Shown here: positions 9,255 to 17,475 of the stretch, piece by piece
How positions within the stretch are numbered: the stretch's first letter is position 1
How the letters are laid out: each line of letters starts with the position of its first letter
Source: Roseicella aerolata
Lineage (GTDB): Bacteria > Pseudomonadota > Alphaproteobacteria > Acetobacterales > Acetobacteraceae
Length of the DNA: 64,000 nucleotides
Reading direction: 5' to 3'
NCBI RefSeq assembly: GCF_020523605.1
Contig: NZ_JAJAQI010000001.1
Coordinates: 62,001 to 126,000 of the forward strand
Notes under the pieces: model-generated
What the model was told of the DNA's origin: nothing
Databases searched by the model: none
Seen by the model: only the letters and a program-made list of their open reading frames with translations
Made by a program: the position numbers and the translations under genes

Positions 9255-10679
9255 ATGCATCGGGTCTTCCTCGCCGCGGCGGGTGCCGCGGCGCTCCTCG
9301 CCGCGCAGCCCCGCGATGCGGCGGCGCAACAGACGCCGCTCGCCCGCCCCCCGCTGGCCCTGCCGCCGGACGCCAACCCGCAGGGACCGGCGGCGCGGCC
9401 GCCCGCGCCTGCCCCCCGCCGCGCGGCGCCGCCGCGGGAGGCGCCGCCCCCGCCCCTCCGCGCCCGCCGTGCCGTGCCGCCGCCGCCGCCCGTCGCGCTG
9501 CCGGCCGAGAGCACCGGCCTCGCCCGCGACCTCGACGCCGCGCTGGCGATCGACGCCACCGCGCGCGCGATCCAGGGCCAGCGCCAGGCGGTGCAGGCGC
9601 GCGACGCGCTGGTCCGCTCCCCCATCCCCGGCTCCCCCGCCATCGGCGGCTCCTTCCGTTCCGACACGCGCGGGCCGCGGCTGGCGAATGAGTGGGACGT
9701 GGAATTCGGCGCGCCGCTCTGGCTGCCGGGGCAGCGCGGGGCGCTGGCCGGCACCGTGGCCGCTGGCATCGAGGAACAGGAGCGGCGCCTCGCGCTGCGC
9801 CGGCTGGAACTCGCCGGCCTGCTGCGCGACGCCTACTGGGCGGTGGGCGCCGCGGAGTCCGAGTTGCGCGTGGCGCGCGACAGGCTGGCGACGGCGCGCG
9901 ATATCGGCCGCGACGTGCAGCGCCGGGTGGAGCTGGGCGACATCCCGGCGACCGAGGCGCTGCTGACCCGCAACGAGGAGCTGGCCGCGGCGCTCGACCT
10001 GGCCAGGGCAGAGGCGGCGGTGAGCGCGACGCGCGCCGCCTACCGCACGCTGACCGGCGGCACCGAGGCGGCGCTGCTGCCCCCGGGCACCGCGGCCGGG
10101 ATGGCCGGCGCGCGGCCGGAACCCGTCATGACTGACGGCAACGGCACTGCCCACCCGGCGCTCCGCGCCGCCGCGGCCGCGCTGGCCAATGCCGAGGCGC
10201 GCGCCCGGCTGGTGGCGGCCACGCCGATCGACAATCCGGAGCTCGGCCTCTTCACCCGCGGCCAGGGCGGGCCGCTGACGGAGAACGGCACCTCGCTGGG
10301 GCTCCGCGTCCGCATCCCGCTGCCGAGCGAGGCCCGCAACGCGCCCCGCCGCGCCGATGCCGAGGCCGAGCGGACCCGGGCGGAGGGCGAGCTGATCCAG
10401 ACCCGCCGCGTGGTGGAGGGAGAGGTCCGCCTGGCGCGGCTGGGCCTTGCCGCCGCGGCCCGGGCGCAGCGGCTGGCGGCCGAGCGGCGGGCGGTGGCGG
10501 AGCAGCAGCTCGCCGCGGCGCGCACGGCCTTCCGCAGCGGCGAGATCGGCGCCTTCGACCTGTTCCGCGTGCGGCAATTGCAGATCGAGGCGGTGGCGGT
10601 GGATGCCCAGGCGGAGGTGGAGGCGGGCAGAGCGCGCAGCCGGCTGAACCAGGCGCTGGGCCTGGCGCCGGGAGGATAG
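9255..10679 (+). CDS. TolC-family outer-membrane efflux channel
   Basis: Third gene of the RND operon, 474 residues. An N-terminal signal peptide is followed by an unusual Pro/Ala/Arg-rich stretch at about residues 28-80. The remaining protein shows two related halves of long amphipathic helices, each with the repeat pattern of outer-membrane efflux proteins: VAAGIEEQERRLALRRLELAGL and TRRVVEGEVRLARLGLAAAARA. No lipobox cysteine is seen. The family forms the trimeric exit duct docking on the adaptor. The proline-rich linker is longer than usual and may cross or contact the periplasm. No genes follow on this strand, and a cluster of hairpins lies after the stop. Confidence 0.86.
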   Translation: MHRVFLAAAGAAALLAAQPRDAAAQQTPLARPPLALPPDANPQGPAARPPAPAPRRAAPPREAPPPPLRARRAVPPPPPVALPAESTGLARDLDAALAIDATARAIQGQRQAVQARDALVRSPIPGSPAIGGSFRSDTRGPRLANEWDVEFGAPLWLPGQRGALAGTVAAGIEEQERRLALRRLELAGLLRDAYWAVGAAESELRVARDRLATARDIGRDVQRRVELGDIPATEALLTRNEELAAALDLARAEAAVSATRAAYRTLTGGTEAALLPPGTAAGMAGARPEPVMTDGNGTAHPALRAAAAALANAEARARLVAATPIDNPELGLFTRGQGGPLTENGTSLGLRVRIPLPSEARNAPRRADAEAERTRAEGELIQTRRVVEGEVRLARLGLAAAARAQRLAAERRAVAEQQLAAARTAFRSGEIGAFDLFRVRQLQIEAVAVDAQAEVEAGRARSRLNQALGLAPGG

Positions 10680-10682
10680 CGA

Positions 10683-10773
10683 AGGGGCTTCGCCCCCTCG
10701 CGCTCCCCCACCAAGGGCCGAAGTTCCTTTGGAACCTTCGGGTTTGCGCCGGGGAGGGCAGCGTCCTCCCCGG
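10683..10773. terminator. cluster of three hairpins between convergent operon ends
   Basis: Three stem-loops lie between the TolC-like gene and selO, which converge. They are AGGGGC-TTCG-type at 10683-10698, CCGAAGTTCC paired with GGAACCTTCGG at 10718-10741 (one bulge), and CCGGGGAGG paired with CCTCCCCGG at 10749-10773 (7-nt loop). The position favours bidirectional termination. T tracts are short, as is common in GC-rich genomes. Confidence 0.55.
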
Positions 10774-10781
10774 GCCGTGGC

Positions 10782-12260
10782 TCACGTCCCGCAGAAGGTC
10801 TGCAGCACGCGCTCTTCCGGCTCCGGCGGCAGCATGTAGCGGTCCAGCCCCGGCCGCTCCTCGAAGGGGCGGGAGGTGGCGTCGAGCAGCGCCTCGAAGG
10901 GGGCAAGGTCGCCCTGTTCCACCGCCGCCCTGATGGCGGCCTCCACCTGGTGGTTGCGGGGGATGATGGCGGGGTTCACGGCCCGCATCGCCGCCTGCCG
11001 CTCGGCCGGTGCCGCGCCCTCCTCCGCCAGCCGGGCACGCCAGCCCTCCGCCCAGGCATCATAGGCCGTGGGGTCGGTGAACAGCGCCCGCACGCCCACA
11101 TCGCCCTCAGGGCCCGTGGCGGCGTCGCAGAGGCGGCGGAAGGTCAGGGTGAAGTCGGCCCCGTTCGCCTGCATGCGGCCGAGCAGGTCCTCGGCCAGGG
11201 CCAGGTCGCTCTCCTTCGTCTCCAGGAAGCCGAGCTTCCGGCGCAGCCCGGCATGCCAGGCGGCCTCGAAGGCCGGGGCGAAGCGGGCCAGCTCCTGTTT
11301 GGCGATCTCGATCGCCGGCTCGGTCTCCTCCGCCAGCAGGGGCAGCAGCGTCTCGGCCAGCCGCGTCAGGTTCCACTGCGCGATGCCCGGCTGGTTCGCA
11401 TAGGCATAGCGGCCATAGGCGTCGATCGAGCTGAACACCGTGGCGGGATCGTAGGCATCCATGAAGGCGCAGGGGCCGTAGTCGATCGTCTCGCCGGAGA
11501 TGGTGCAGTTGTCGGTGTTCATCACGCCATGGATGAAGCCGATCAGCAGCCATTGCGCGACCAGCCGCGCCTGCGCCTCGACGACGGCGCCGAGGAAGGC
11601 GGCGTAGGGCTGCTCCGCCCCCGCCGCCTCGGGGTAGTGGCGGGCGATGGCGTAGACGGCGAGGAGCTTCAGCGCCTCCACGTCCTGGCGCGCCGCGAAG
11701 TACTGGAAGGTGCCGACGCGCAGGTGGCTCGCCGCCACGCGAGTCAGCACCGCGCCGGGCAGCGGCGTTTCGCGATAGACCCGCTCCCCCGTCATGACCG
11801 CGGCGAGGGAACGGGTGGTCGGCACGCCGAGGGCGTGCATCGCCTCGCTCACGATGTATTCGCGCATGACGGGGCCGAGCGCGGCGCGGCCATCGCCGCG
11901 GCGGGAGAAGGGGGTGGGGCCGGAGCCCTTGAGCTGGATGTCGCGCCGCACCCCGTCGCGCCCCACCACCTCCCCGAGCAGGATGGCGCGGCCATCGCCG
12001 AGTTGCGGGACGAAGCCGCCGAATTGGTGGCCGGCATAGGCCTGGGCGATCGGCTCCGCCCCTTCCGGCACCTGGTTGCCGGCAAGGATGGCGACCCCTT
12101 CCGGGCTCGCCAGCGCCGCGGGATCGAGGCCGAGCGTCCCGGCGAGTCCGGCATTGATGCGGACCAGCACCGGCTCGGCCACCGGGGTGGGCGGCAGGCG
12201 CGCGTAGAAGCGTTCCGGCAGGCGGGCGTAGCTGTTATCGAAGGCGAAGGCGGCGGCCAT
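10782..12260 (-). CDS. selO: protein adenylyltransferase SelO (YdiU family)
   Basis: A 492-residue pseudokinase-fold enzyme that transfers AMP from ATP to Ser, Thr or Tyr of target proteins, linked to redox stress in other organisms. Family hallmarks are [13 protein letters not shown] at the N-terminus, [18 protein letters not shown] near residue 85, [18 protein letters not shown] with the nucleotide-binding lysine, and the metal-binding [19 protein letters not shown] near 265. The C-terminal [15 protein letters not shown] block is also typical. Alphaproteobacterial members lack the C-terminal selenocysteine; here the protein ends LQTFCGT with Cys in that region. ATG at 12260 was chosen over a longer frame that reads into repeat-containing intergenic DNA. 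Confidence 0.95.
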   Translation of the reverse strand: MAAAFAFDNSYARLPERFYARLPPTPVAEPVLVRINAGLAGTLGLDPAALASPEGVAILAGNQVPEGAEPIAQAYAGHQFGGFVPQLGDGRAILLGEVVGRDGVRRDIQLKGSGPTPFSRRGDGRAALGPVMREYIVSEAMHALGVPTTRSLAAVMTGERVYRETPLPGAVLTRVAASHLRVGTFQYFAARQDVEALKLLAVYAIARHYPEAAGAEQPYAAFLGAVVEAQARLVAQWLLIGFIHGVMNTDNCTISGETIDYGPCAFMDAYDPATVFSSIDAYGRYAYANQPGIAQWNLTRLAETLLPLLAEETEPAIEIAKQELARFAPAFEAAWHAGLRRKLGFLETKESDLALAEDLLGRMQANGADFTLTFRRLCDAATGPEGDVGVRALFTDPTAYDAWAEGWRARLAEEGAAPAERQAAMRAVNPAIIPRNHQVEAAIRAAVEQGDLAPFEALLDATSRPFEERPGLDRYMLPPEPEERVLQTFCGT

Positions 12261-12749
12261 GCGGTCGGGCTCCCGGGGCGGTCGGCCCCAAATCGGGCGG
12301 CGGGTCGGCAACGGCAAGGCCGGACCGCCAGGGGCAGGTCGCTCCGGGGCGTTCACGCCCCGGGGCACGGCTCTGCACCCCAACCAACGACCCGCGATGG
12401 CCGGGCGTTCGGGCATGAACGCAATCCGTTGCTGCTCCCGCGCCCCTCCCGGGGAGGGGGCGACGCGCCGCGGAGGTCGGGCGGGCCGGGGGCTCCGCGC
12501 CCGGCGGCCGGGTGCGGGCGTCCGGCCCGGTCGCCGCCTGCCTCGCGCATGACATGCGCTGGCATGTCATGCGCAAACGCCGGCGGCTCTGCGGGCCTTG
12601 GCTTCAAGGCACTGGCCGCGACGCATCCGCGCCCGGCCCGCCCCGCGGGCCAGAGCGTCATGAGCCGGGTAGGCCCAACCGCACCGGAGATCGGTGGGCG
12701 CTTCCGTCGCAGGCCCGGGCGTGACGCCAGCCTGCCACGGAGAGGTTGA
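12261..12749. other. intergenic region with a 13-bp-arm palindrome and a solitary repeat core
   Basis: No gene is supported. Two structures stand out. GGGGCGTTCACGCCCC at 12346-12361 equals the inner hairpin of the repeat family described elsewhere, followed by a degenerate second half to about 12430. A second, unrelated perfect inverted repeat lies at 12545-12574. The region separates the selO start from the end of the MDR oxidoreductase gene. Confidence 0.5.
12545..12574. promoter_or_regulatory. perfect 13-bp inverted repeat
   Basis: GCGCATGACATGC and GCATGTCATGCGC are perfectly complementary around a 4-base GCTG centre. The CATGACATG core is itself symmetric, which is more like a dimer binding site than a terminator. 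It lies about 285 bases before selO and 176 bases after the MDR gene, both on the minus strand. Function is unknown; it could be a terminator of the MDR gene or an operator. Confidence 0.4.
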
Positions 12750-13760
12750 TCAGAACCCCTCCAGCACCGCCTTGCCGCGCATGGTGCCGCTTTCCACCAG
12801 CGCATGGGCGCGCTTCAGGTTGGCGACGTCTATCCGGCCGAGATGCTGCGTCACGGTGTGCCGCACGCGCCCGGCATCGATCAGCCCCGCCACCTCGGCC
12901 AGCAGCCGGTGCTGCTCGGCCATGTCGGGCGTCTGGTGCAGGGCGCGGGTGAACATGCCCTCGAAGACCAGGCCGGCGGATTTCGGCCGCAGCTTCTGCA
13001 CATCGGTCCCCATGGTGGCATCGATGACGCAGACCAGGCCGAAGGGGGCGATCAGCCGGCAGATCGCATCCCAATGCGCATCGGTCCGGTTGATGGCGAA
13101 GACATGCGGCACCCGCAGCCCCAGCGCCTTCACCTGCGCGGGCAGGTCCCCACTGTGGTCCAGAACGTGATGCGCGCCGAGCGAGAGGCACCAGTCCCGC
13201 GTCTCGGGCCGGGAGGCGCTGGCGAGCACCGTCAGCCCGGTGAGCTGCCGCGCGAGCTGGATGGCGATGGAGGCGACGCCCCCGCCGCCGCCGAGGATCA
13301 GCACCGCCTCGCCGGGGCGGTCGGCGCCGCGCGGCACCCGCAGCCGGTCGAACAGCGCCTCATAGGCCGTGATGGTGGTCAGCGGCATGGCCGCCGCCTC
13401 GCCGAAGGAGAGGCTCGCGGGCTTCGGCCCGACGATCCGCTCATCCACCAATTGCAGCTCGGCATTGCTGCCGGGGCGGTTGATGACGCCGGCATAAAAG
13501 ACCGCGTCGCCCGGCCGGAACAGCGTGCAGCCGGGCCCCGTCGCGCGCACCACCCCCGCCGCATCGAAGCCCAGCACCCGGACCTTGCCGCCCGGATCGG
13601 CGCCCAGCCGCTGCTTGGCATCCACCGGGTTCACCGAGACGGCCCGCACCTCCACCAGCAGCTCCCGCCCCTGCGGGGGCGGGGGATCCGGCAGGTCGAG
13701 GTCGAGCAGCGCCTCCGGATGGTCGATCGGATGGCTCCTGGCATAGCCGATGGCCTTCAT
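12750..13760 (-). CDS. MDR-family NADPH oxidoreductase, zinc-independent quinone reductase type
   Basis: This 336-residue medium-chain dehydrogenase/reductase begins MKAIGYARSHPIDHP and has the GroES-like catalytic half (AVSVNPVDAKQR, GFDAAGVV) and a Rossmann half with LILGGGGGVASIAIQLARQ near residue 155. The structural zinc cysteines are absent, as in quinone oxidoreductases and the zinc-type alcohol dehydrogenase-like subgroup named from sequence only. The likely reaction is NADPH-dependent reduction of quinones or enones; the substrate is unknown. The ATG at 13760 follows GGGAGGGACC. An in-frame upstream ATG at 13913 was rejected for lack of a ribosome site and an unrelated N-terminus. 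Confidence 0.9.
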   Translation of the reverse strand: MKAIGYARSHPIDHPEALLDLDLPDPPPPQGRELLVEVRAVSVNPVDAKQRLGADPGGKVRVLGFDAAGVVRATGPGCTLFRPGDAVFYAGVINRPGSNAELQLVDERIVGPKPASLSFGEAAAMPLTTITAYEALFDRLRVPRGADRPGEAVLILGGGGGVASIAIQLARQLTGLTVLASASRPETRDWCLSLGAHHVLDHSGDLPAQVKALGLRVPHVFAINRTDAHWDAICRLIAPFGLVCVIDATMGTDVQKLRPKSAGLVFEGMFTRALHQTPDMAEQHRLLAEVAGLIDAGRVRHTVTQHLGRIDVANLKRAHALVESGTMRGKAVLEGF

Positions 13761-14029
13761 GGTCCCTCCCGTCCCAGGACTCCCCGCGCCGATCCTGCCG
13801 CGTGGAAAGGTCCTGGCTTGTCGCGTGCCGGGCGGATTCGCGCCTCGGGGCGATGCCGCCCCGAGGCCATCCGCATCGGCCCGGAGAGTGGCCCGGGATG
13901 CCGCGCCTGTCACCGCGGCCCGGCCGCGCCTTGCATGGGGCCGGGCGGCCGGCGCCCGCGGGCCGGTCCGCCGGTCGCCAGGGGCGGCGCAGGGTCATCC
14001 TCCCTGCGGCGGATCGCGGGCAGGACCGA

Positions 14030-14311
14030 ATGCAATCCGCCGAAGCTCCCTGGCGTCCGAGCGGGTTCGCGCGTCCGGCCCGTTCACGGCCTCCCGCATC
14101 TGCCCGACAGCGGATGGGCGTTCACGCCCGTCCGCGATCCGCTGGTGCTTCTTGTTTTCCAAGCAGATTCACGCCTTCGGCCGTTCACGGCCTCCGGCGA
14201 TCTGCTCTACAGCGGATTGCGTTCAAAACTGAACGCCAATCCGCTGCAGACCGCTGTTTGTAGAGCAGATTCACGCTGCGGGGCGTTCACGCCCCTCCGC
14301 GATCCGCTCTA
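14030..14311 (-). repeat. compound array of palindromic repeat modules after hpnM
   Basis: Read on the minus strand from 14311, module A (14311-14261) starts TAGAGCGGATCGCGGAGG, holds the inner hairpin GGGGCGTGAACGCCCC and ends GAATCTGCTCTA. Module B (14249-14210) pairs CAGCGGATTGGCGTTCA with TGAACGCAATCCGCTG. Then come a diverged A at 14209-14162, further A-like pieces near 14146-14113 and 14108-14060, and a decayed B near 14040. The TAG at the module start is the hpnM stop codon. About 100 bases (14311-14210) nearly match 20563-20664 in opposite orientation. Confidence 0.85.
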
Positions 14312-14911
14312 GCCGCGCAGCAGCGTCTCGGTTCGGCGGCGCAGCTCCGCCTCCAGCCGCGCCGCCCCGCCCTCACGCAGCAGCGCGGTGAATTCGGCCC
14401 GGCGGCTGGCCAGCTCGCTCACCGTGCCGGCGAGGTAGACATCCACCACCCGCCAGGCGCCGCCCGACTCCCGCATCAGGTAGTTGAGCGCCACCGGCTC
14501 GTCCCGCGGCCGGACCAGCTGGGTGCGGACCAGCCGGTCGCCGCTCTGCAGCGGGTTCTCGCCCACCAGCTGGAAGCTCTCGCCCGACCAGCCGTCAAAG
14601 CGGTTGGCGAAGGTGGCGATCGACCAGTCGGAGAAGGCCCGGATCAGCGCCTGCCGCTCGGCCGGCTGCAACTGGGCCCAGGGCGGGCCGACCGAAATGC
14701 GGGTCATCGCCTCCAGGTTGAAGGCGGCCTGCATGGCGGGGCGCAGCCGCTGCTCCCGCCCGCGGACGCCGAGGCGCTGGGCATTGCGCATGACCTCCAG
14801 CAGCGTGGCGTGGAAGCCCTCGATGACCGCGGCGGGGCTGCCCTGGGCCCGCGCGGCGAGCGGCAGGAGGACGGCGGCGAGGAGGAGGGGGCGGCGCGGC
14901 AGCGTCATCAT
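14309..14911 (-). CDS. hpnM: HpnM, MlaC/Ttg2D-family hopanoid-associated periplasmic protein
   Basis: A 200-residue secreted protein with signal peptide PLLLAAVLLPLAARAQ. The body matches the MlaC/Ttg2D lipid-binding family: AFNLEAMTRISVG near residue 62, FSDWSIATFANRFDGWSGE, and RESGGAWRVVDVYLAGTVSELA. Members next to hopanoid genes are called HpnM and are thought to carry lipids across the periplasm. It diverges from hpnA with 114 bases between starts, so the two may share a control region. Two ATG codons lie in tandem at the start (14911 and 14908). The TAG stop is part of a palindromic repeat, which is unusual. Confidence 0.9.
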   Translation of the reverse strand: MMTLPRRPLLLAAVLLPLAARAQGSPAAVIEGFHATLLEVMRNAQRLGVRGREQRLRPAMQAAFNLEAMTRISVGPPWAQLQPAERQALIRAFSDWSIATFANRFDGWSGESFQLVGENPLQSGDRLVRTQLVRPRDEPVALNYLMRESGGAWRVVDVYLAGTVSELASRRAEFTALLREGGAARLEAELRRRTETLLRG

Positions 14912-15025
14912 GGCGCGGGGCTTAACACGCGGCGCGGGCATGGGGCGATGCGGGGCGGGATCAAGCCGGCTGGAAAAGCCGCGCCGGCCGGGCCACAACC
15001 CGCAGCGCAAGCGGGGTGGGGGTGC

Positions 15026-16018
15026 ATGGCGGATCGCGTGATGCTGACGGGCGGGACCGGGTTCCTCGGCTCCGCCATTGCCCGCGCCCTGGTGGCGGCG
15101 GGGCACGAGGTGCGGGCGCTGGCCCGGCCCGGCACGCCGCGCGATGTGCTGGCCGGCGTGCCGGTGGACATCGCCGCGGGCGACCTGACCAATGCCGCCT
15201 CCCTCGCCGCGGCGGTGCAGGGCTGCGCGGCGGTGATCCATTGCGCGGCCGATTACCGCATCTGGGTGCCCGACCCGGCGCGCATGACGGCGGTGAACGT
15301 GGCTGGGACCGAGGCGGTGATGCGTGCGGCGCTGGCGGCGGGCTGCGGCCGGGTCGTCCATGTCTCCTCCGTTGCCACGCTGAAGCCGCGCGCCGATGGC
15401 ACGCCGGCGACCGAGGCGGATGCCGCGCGGCCGGAGGAGGCGATCGGCCCCTACAAGCGCAGCAAGACCGAGGCGGAGCGGGTGGTAGAGCGGCTGGTGG
15501 CCGAGGAGGGGCTGCCGGCCGTGATCGTGAACCCCTCGACCCCGATCGGCCCACGCGACCGCCGCCCGACGCCGACCGGGCGCGTCATCCTGGAGGCGGC
15601 GCGGGGGAAGATGCCGGCCTATGTCGATACCGGCCTCAACCTGGCGCATGTGGACGATGTCGCCGCCGGCTGCGTGGCGGCGCTGACGCGCGGCGCGGTG
15701 GGGGAGCGGCATATCCTCGGCGGGCAGGACGTGCCGCTTGGCGAGCTGCTGGCGCGGATCGCGGCGCTGTTCGGCCACAGGCGCCCGGTGCGGCTGCCGC
15801 GGGCGCCGCTCTGGCCCATGGCGCTGGTCGCCGAGGCGGCGGCGCGGGTGACGGGGCGGGAGCCGATGCTGACCCTGGATGGCCTGCGGATGGCCGGGCA
15901 CCGGATGTATTTCTCCTCGGCCAAGGCGGAGCGGGTGCTGGGCTACCGCGCCCGCCCCTGGCAGGAAGGCGTGGCGGACGCCGTCACCTGGTTCCGCGAG
16001 CAGGGGATGCTGCGTTGA
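15026..16018 (+). CDS. hpnA: HpnA, hopanoid-associated sugar epimerase/dehydrogenase
   Basis: A 330-residue extended short-chain dehydrogenase. The NAD motif TGGTGFLGSA lies at residues 9-18, the catalytic region reads HVSSVATL and the YKRSK motif (YxxxK) is near residue 146. The sequence VIVNPSTPIGPRDRRPTPTG is characteristic of HpnA. HpnA is associated with head-group sugar processing of bacteriohopanepolyols; its exact reaction is not established. The ATG at 15026 follows GGGGTGGGGG, which acts as the ribosome site. It is the first gene of the hpnA-hpnB-shc-hpnG run, with a strong hairpin before hpnB. Confidence 0.94.
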   Translation: MADRVMLTGGTGFLGSAIARALVAAGHEVRALARPGTPRDVLAGVPVDIAAGDLTNAASLAAAVQGCAAVIHCAADYRIWVPDPARMTAVNVAGTEAVMRAALAAGCGRVVHVSSVATLKPRADGTPATEADAARPEEAIGPYKRSKTEAERVVERLVAEEGLPAVIVNPSTPIGPRDRRPTPTGRVILEAARGKMPAYVDTGLNLAHVDDVAAGCVAALTRGAVGERHILGGQDVPLGELLARIAALFGHRRPVRLPRAPLWPMALVAEAAARVTGREPMLTLDGLRMAGHRMYFSSAKAERVLGYRARPWQEGVADAVTWFREQGMLR

Positions 16019-16034
16019 CCGAACTTACACCGGT

Positions 16035-16070
16035 CCAGGCCGTCGGACGTATACGTCCGACCCGGCCTGG
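16035..16070. terminator. 36-base hairpin with 20-bp perfect palindrome between hpnA and hpnB
   Basis: GTCGGACGTATACGTCCGAC (16042-16061) is a perfect palindrome. It is flanked by CCAGGCC and GGCCTGG, which extend the stem to about 17 bp with a 2-base bulge. It starts 17 bases after the hpnA stop, so it could attenuate transcription into hpnB or stabilise the hpnA message. The 13 bases 16029-16041 recur inverted inside hpnB at 16914-16926. Confidence 0.6.
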
Positions 16071-16112
16071 TGGGGGAGCGCGAGGGGGCAAAGCCGCCTC
16101 GTATCTGCGTTG

Positions 16113-17342
16113 ATGCTGTGGTTCGGTGTCGCCGCCTGCCTAGCCTGGCTGGTGCTGCTCTTCGGCCGCGGCTGGTTCTGGCTGGCCCGCGATGATGACC
16201 GCGACGCCGCCCGCCTGCCCGATCCGCCGGCCTGGCCGAGCGTGACGGCGGTGGTCCCGGCGCGGGACGAGGCGGAGACGATCGGCGCGACGGTCGCTTC
16301 CCTGCTCGCCCAGGACTATCCCGGCGAATTCCGGCTGGTGGTGGTGGATGACCGCTCCACCGACGGCACGGGCGAGGTCGCCCGCGCCGCGGCGGCCGGC
16401 GATCCCCGCCTGACGGTGCTACGCGGCGGCCCGCGCGCGCCGGGCTGGACCGGCAAGCTCTGGGCACTGGAGCAGGGGCTGCGGGAGGCGCTGCCCAGGG
16501 GAGGGGATGCCGCGCCGGACCACCTGCTCTTCACCGATGCCGATATCCGCCATGCCCCGGACAGCCTGCGGATGCTGGTGCGGCGGGCGGCGGCGGAGCG
16601 CCGGGTGCTCGTCTCCCTCATGGCGCGGCTGCGCTGCGAGAGCCCGGCGGAGCGCTGGCTGATCCCGGCCTTCATCTTCTTCTTCCAGATGCTCTACCCC
16701 TTCCGCTGGTCCAATGACCCGCGGGCCCGCACGGCGGCGGCGGCGGGGGGGTGCGTGCTGCTGGAGCGCGCGGCCTTCGAGGCGGCCGGCGGCCTCGCGC
16801 CGATCCGAGGCGCGCTGATCGATGACTGCGCGCTGGCGCGGCGGATGAAGCGCGTCGGGCCGATCTGGACCGGGCTGAGCGCATCCGATGAGCGGCAGGG
16901 CGCCGGCCCCGGAGGCCTGGACCGGTCGCGCCGGGTTGCGCGGGTGGAGAGCCTGCGCCCCTATGAGACGGTGGGGCCGATCCGCCGGATGGTGGCGCGC
17001 ACCGCCTATGCCCAGCTCGGCTACCTGGTCGCGGCGCTGATCGGGATGATCGCGGCGCTGGCGCTGGTCTTCCTGGCGCCGCCCCTGTTGGCCCTGTTCG
17101 CGGGCGGGACGGCGGCCCTGCTCGGCGCCGTGGCCTGGCTGGCCATGGCTGTGGCTTTTGCGCCGACGCTCCGGCGATTCCGCCTCTCGCCGCTGCGCGG
17201 CCTCGCCCTGCCCGGCATCGCCGCCGCCTACATGGCGTTCACGCTGGACTCGGCGCTCGCCGAATGGCGCGGCCGGGGCGGCATGTGGAAGGGGGAGGCC
17301 GGCCCGCGCACGGATACGGGAGCCGGTCCACCCCTGCACTGA
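16113..17342 (+). CDS. hpnB: HpnB, hopanoid-associated family 2 glycosyltransferase
   Basis: A 409-residue membrane glycosyltransferase. One N-terminal membrane helix (residues 2-22) precedes a GT-A domain with VTAVVPARDEAETIGATV, the VVDDRSTDGT nucleotide site and the metal motif LFTDADIRH near residue 142. Hydrophobic segments near 182-196 and 300-385 follow. HpnB proteins are encoded with squalene-hopene cyclase and are thought to act on hopanoid head groups. The stretch around residues 256-275 (LSASDERQGAGPGGLDRSRR) looks like an insertion between the IWTGL and LRPYETVG family blocks, and its DNA shares a 13-bp sequence with the upstream hairpin. ATG at 16113 is chosen because the membrane helix begins there. 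Confidence 0.92.
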   Translation: MLWFGVAACLAWLVLLFGRGWFWLARDDDRDAARLPDPPAWPSVTAVVPARDEAETIGATVASLLAQDYPGEFRLVVVDDRSTDGTGEVARAAAAGDPRLTVLRGGPRAPGWTGKLWALEQGLREALPRGGDAAPDHLLFTDADIRHAPDSLRMLVRRAAAERRVLVSLMARLRCESPAERWLIPAFIFFFQMLYPFRWSNDPRARTAAAAGGCVLLERAAFEAAGGLAPIRGALIDDCALARRMKRVGPIWTGLSASDERQGAGPGGLDRSRRVARVESLRPYETVGPIRRMVARTAYAQLGYLVAALIGMIAALALVFLAPPLLALFAGGTAALLGAVAWLAMAVAFAPTLRRFRLSPLRGLALPGIAAAYMAFTLDSALAEWRGRGGMWKGEAGPRTDTGAGPPLH

Positions 17343-17475
17343 GCCACACCGCAGCATTAAAGCGACACCAGACCCCGCCTTCGGACTTCGCAACCGCAAA
17401 AAATCGCCGTATTCGATATGAAATGGCCTTCGTTCCGGCGGGTCGCCCTCCGGACGGGCAAGGAGATTGTTCGAG
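17343..17475 (+). promoter_or_regulatory. gap before shc, locally AT-richer, with ribosome site
   Basis: This 133-base gap contains the A-rich stretch GCAAAAAATCG-like DNA around 17393-17415, unusual in so GC-rich a window. A weak promoter pair TTCGCA (17387-17392) and TATTCG (17410-17415) with 17-bp spacing can be drawn. AAGGAGA at 17460-17466 is well placed for the TTG at 17476. A promoter for shc independent of hpnB is plausible, not shown. Confidence 0.35.

Noticed and set aside
14030-14311. CRISPR array.
   Set aside because: Units are palindromic modules of unequal length without regular unique spacers, and no cas gene is present.
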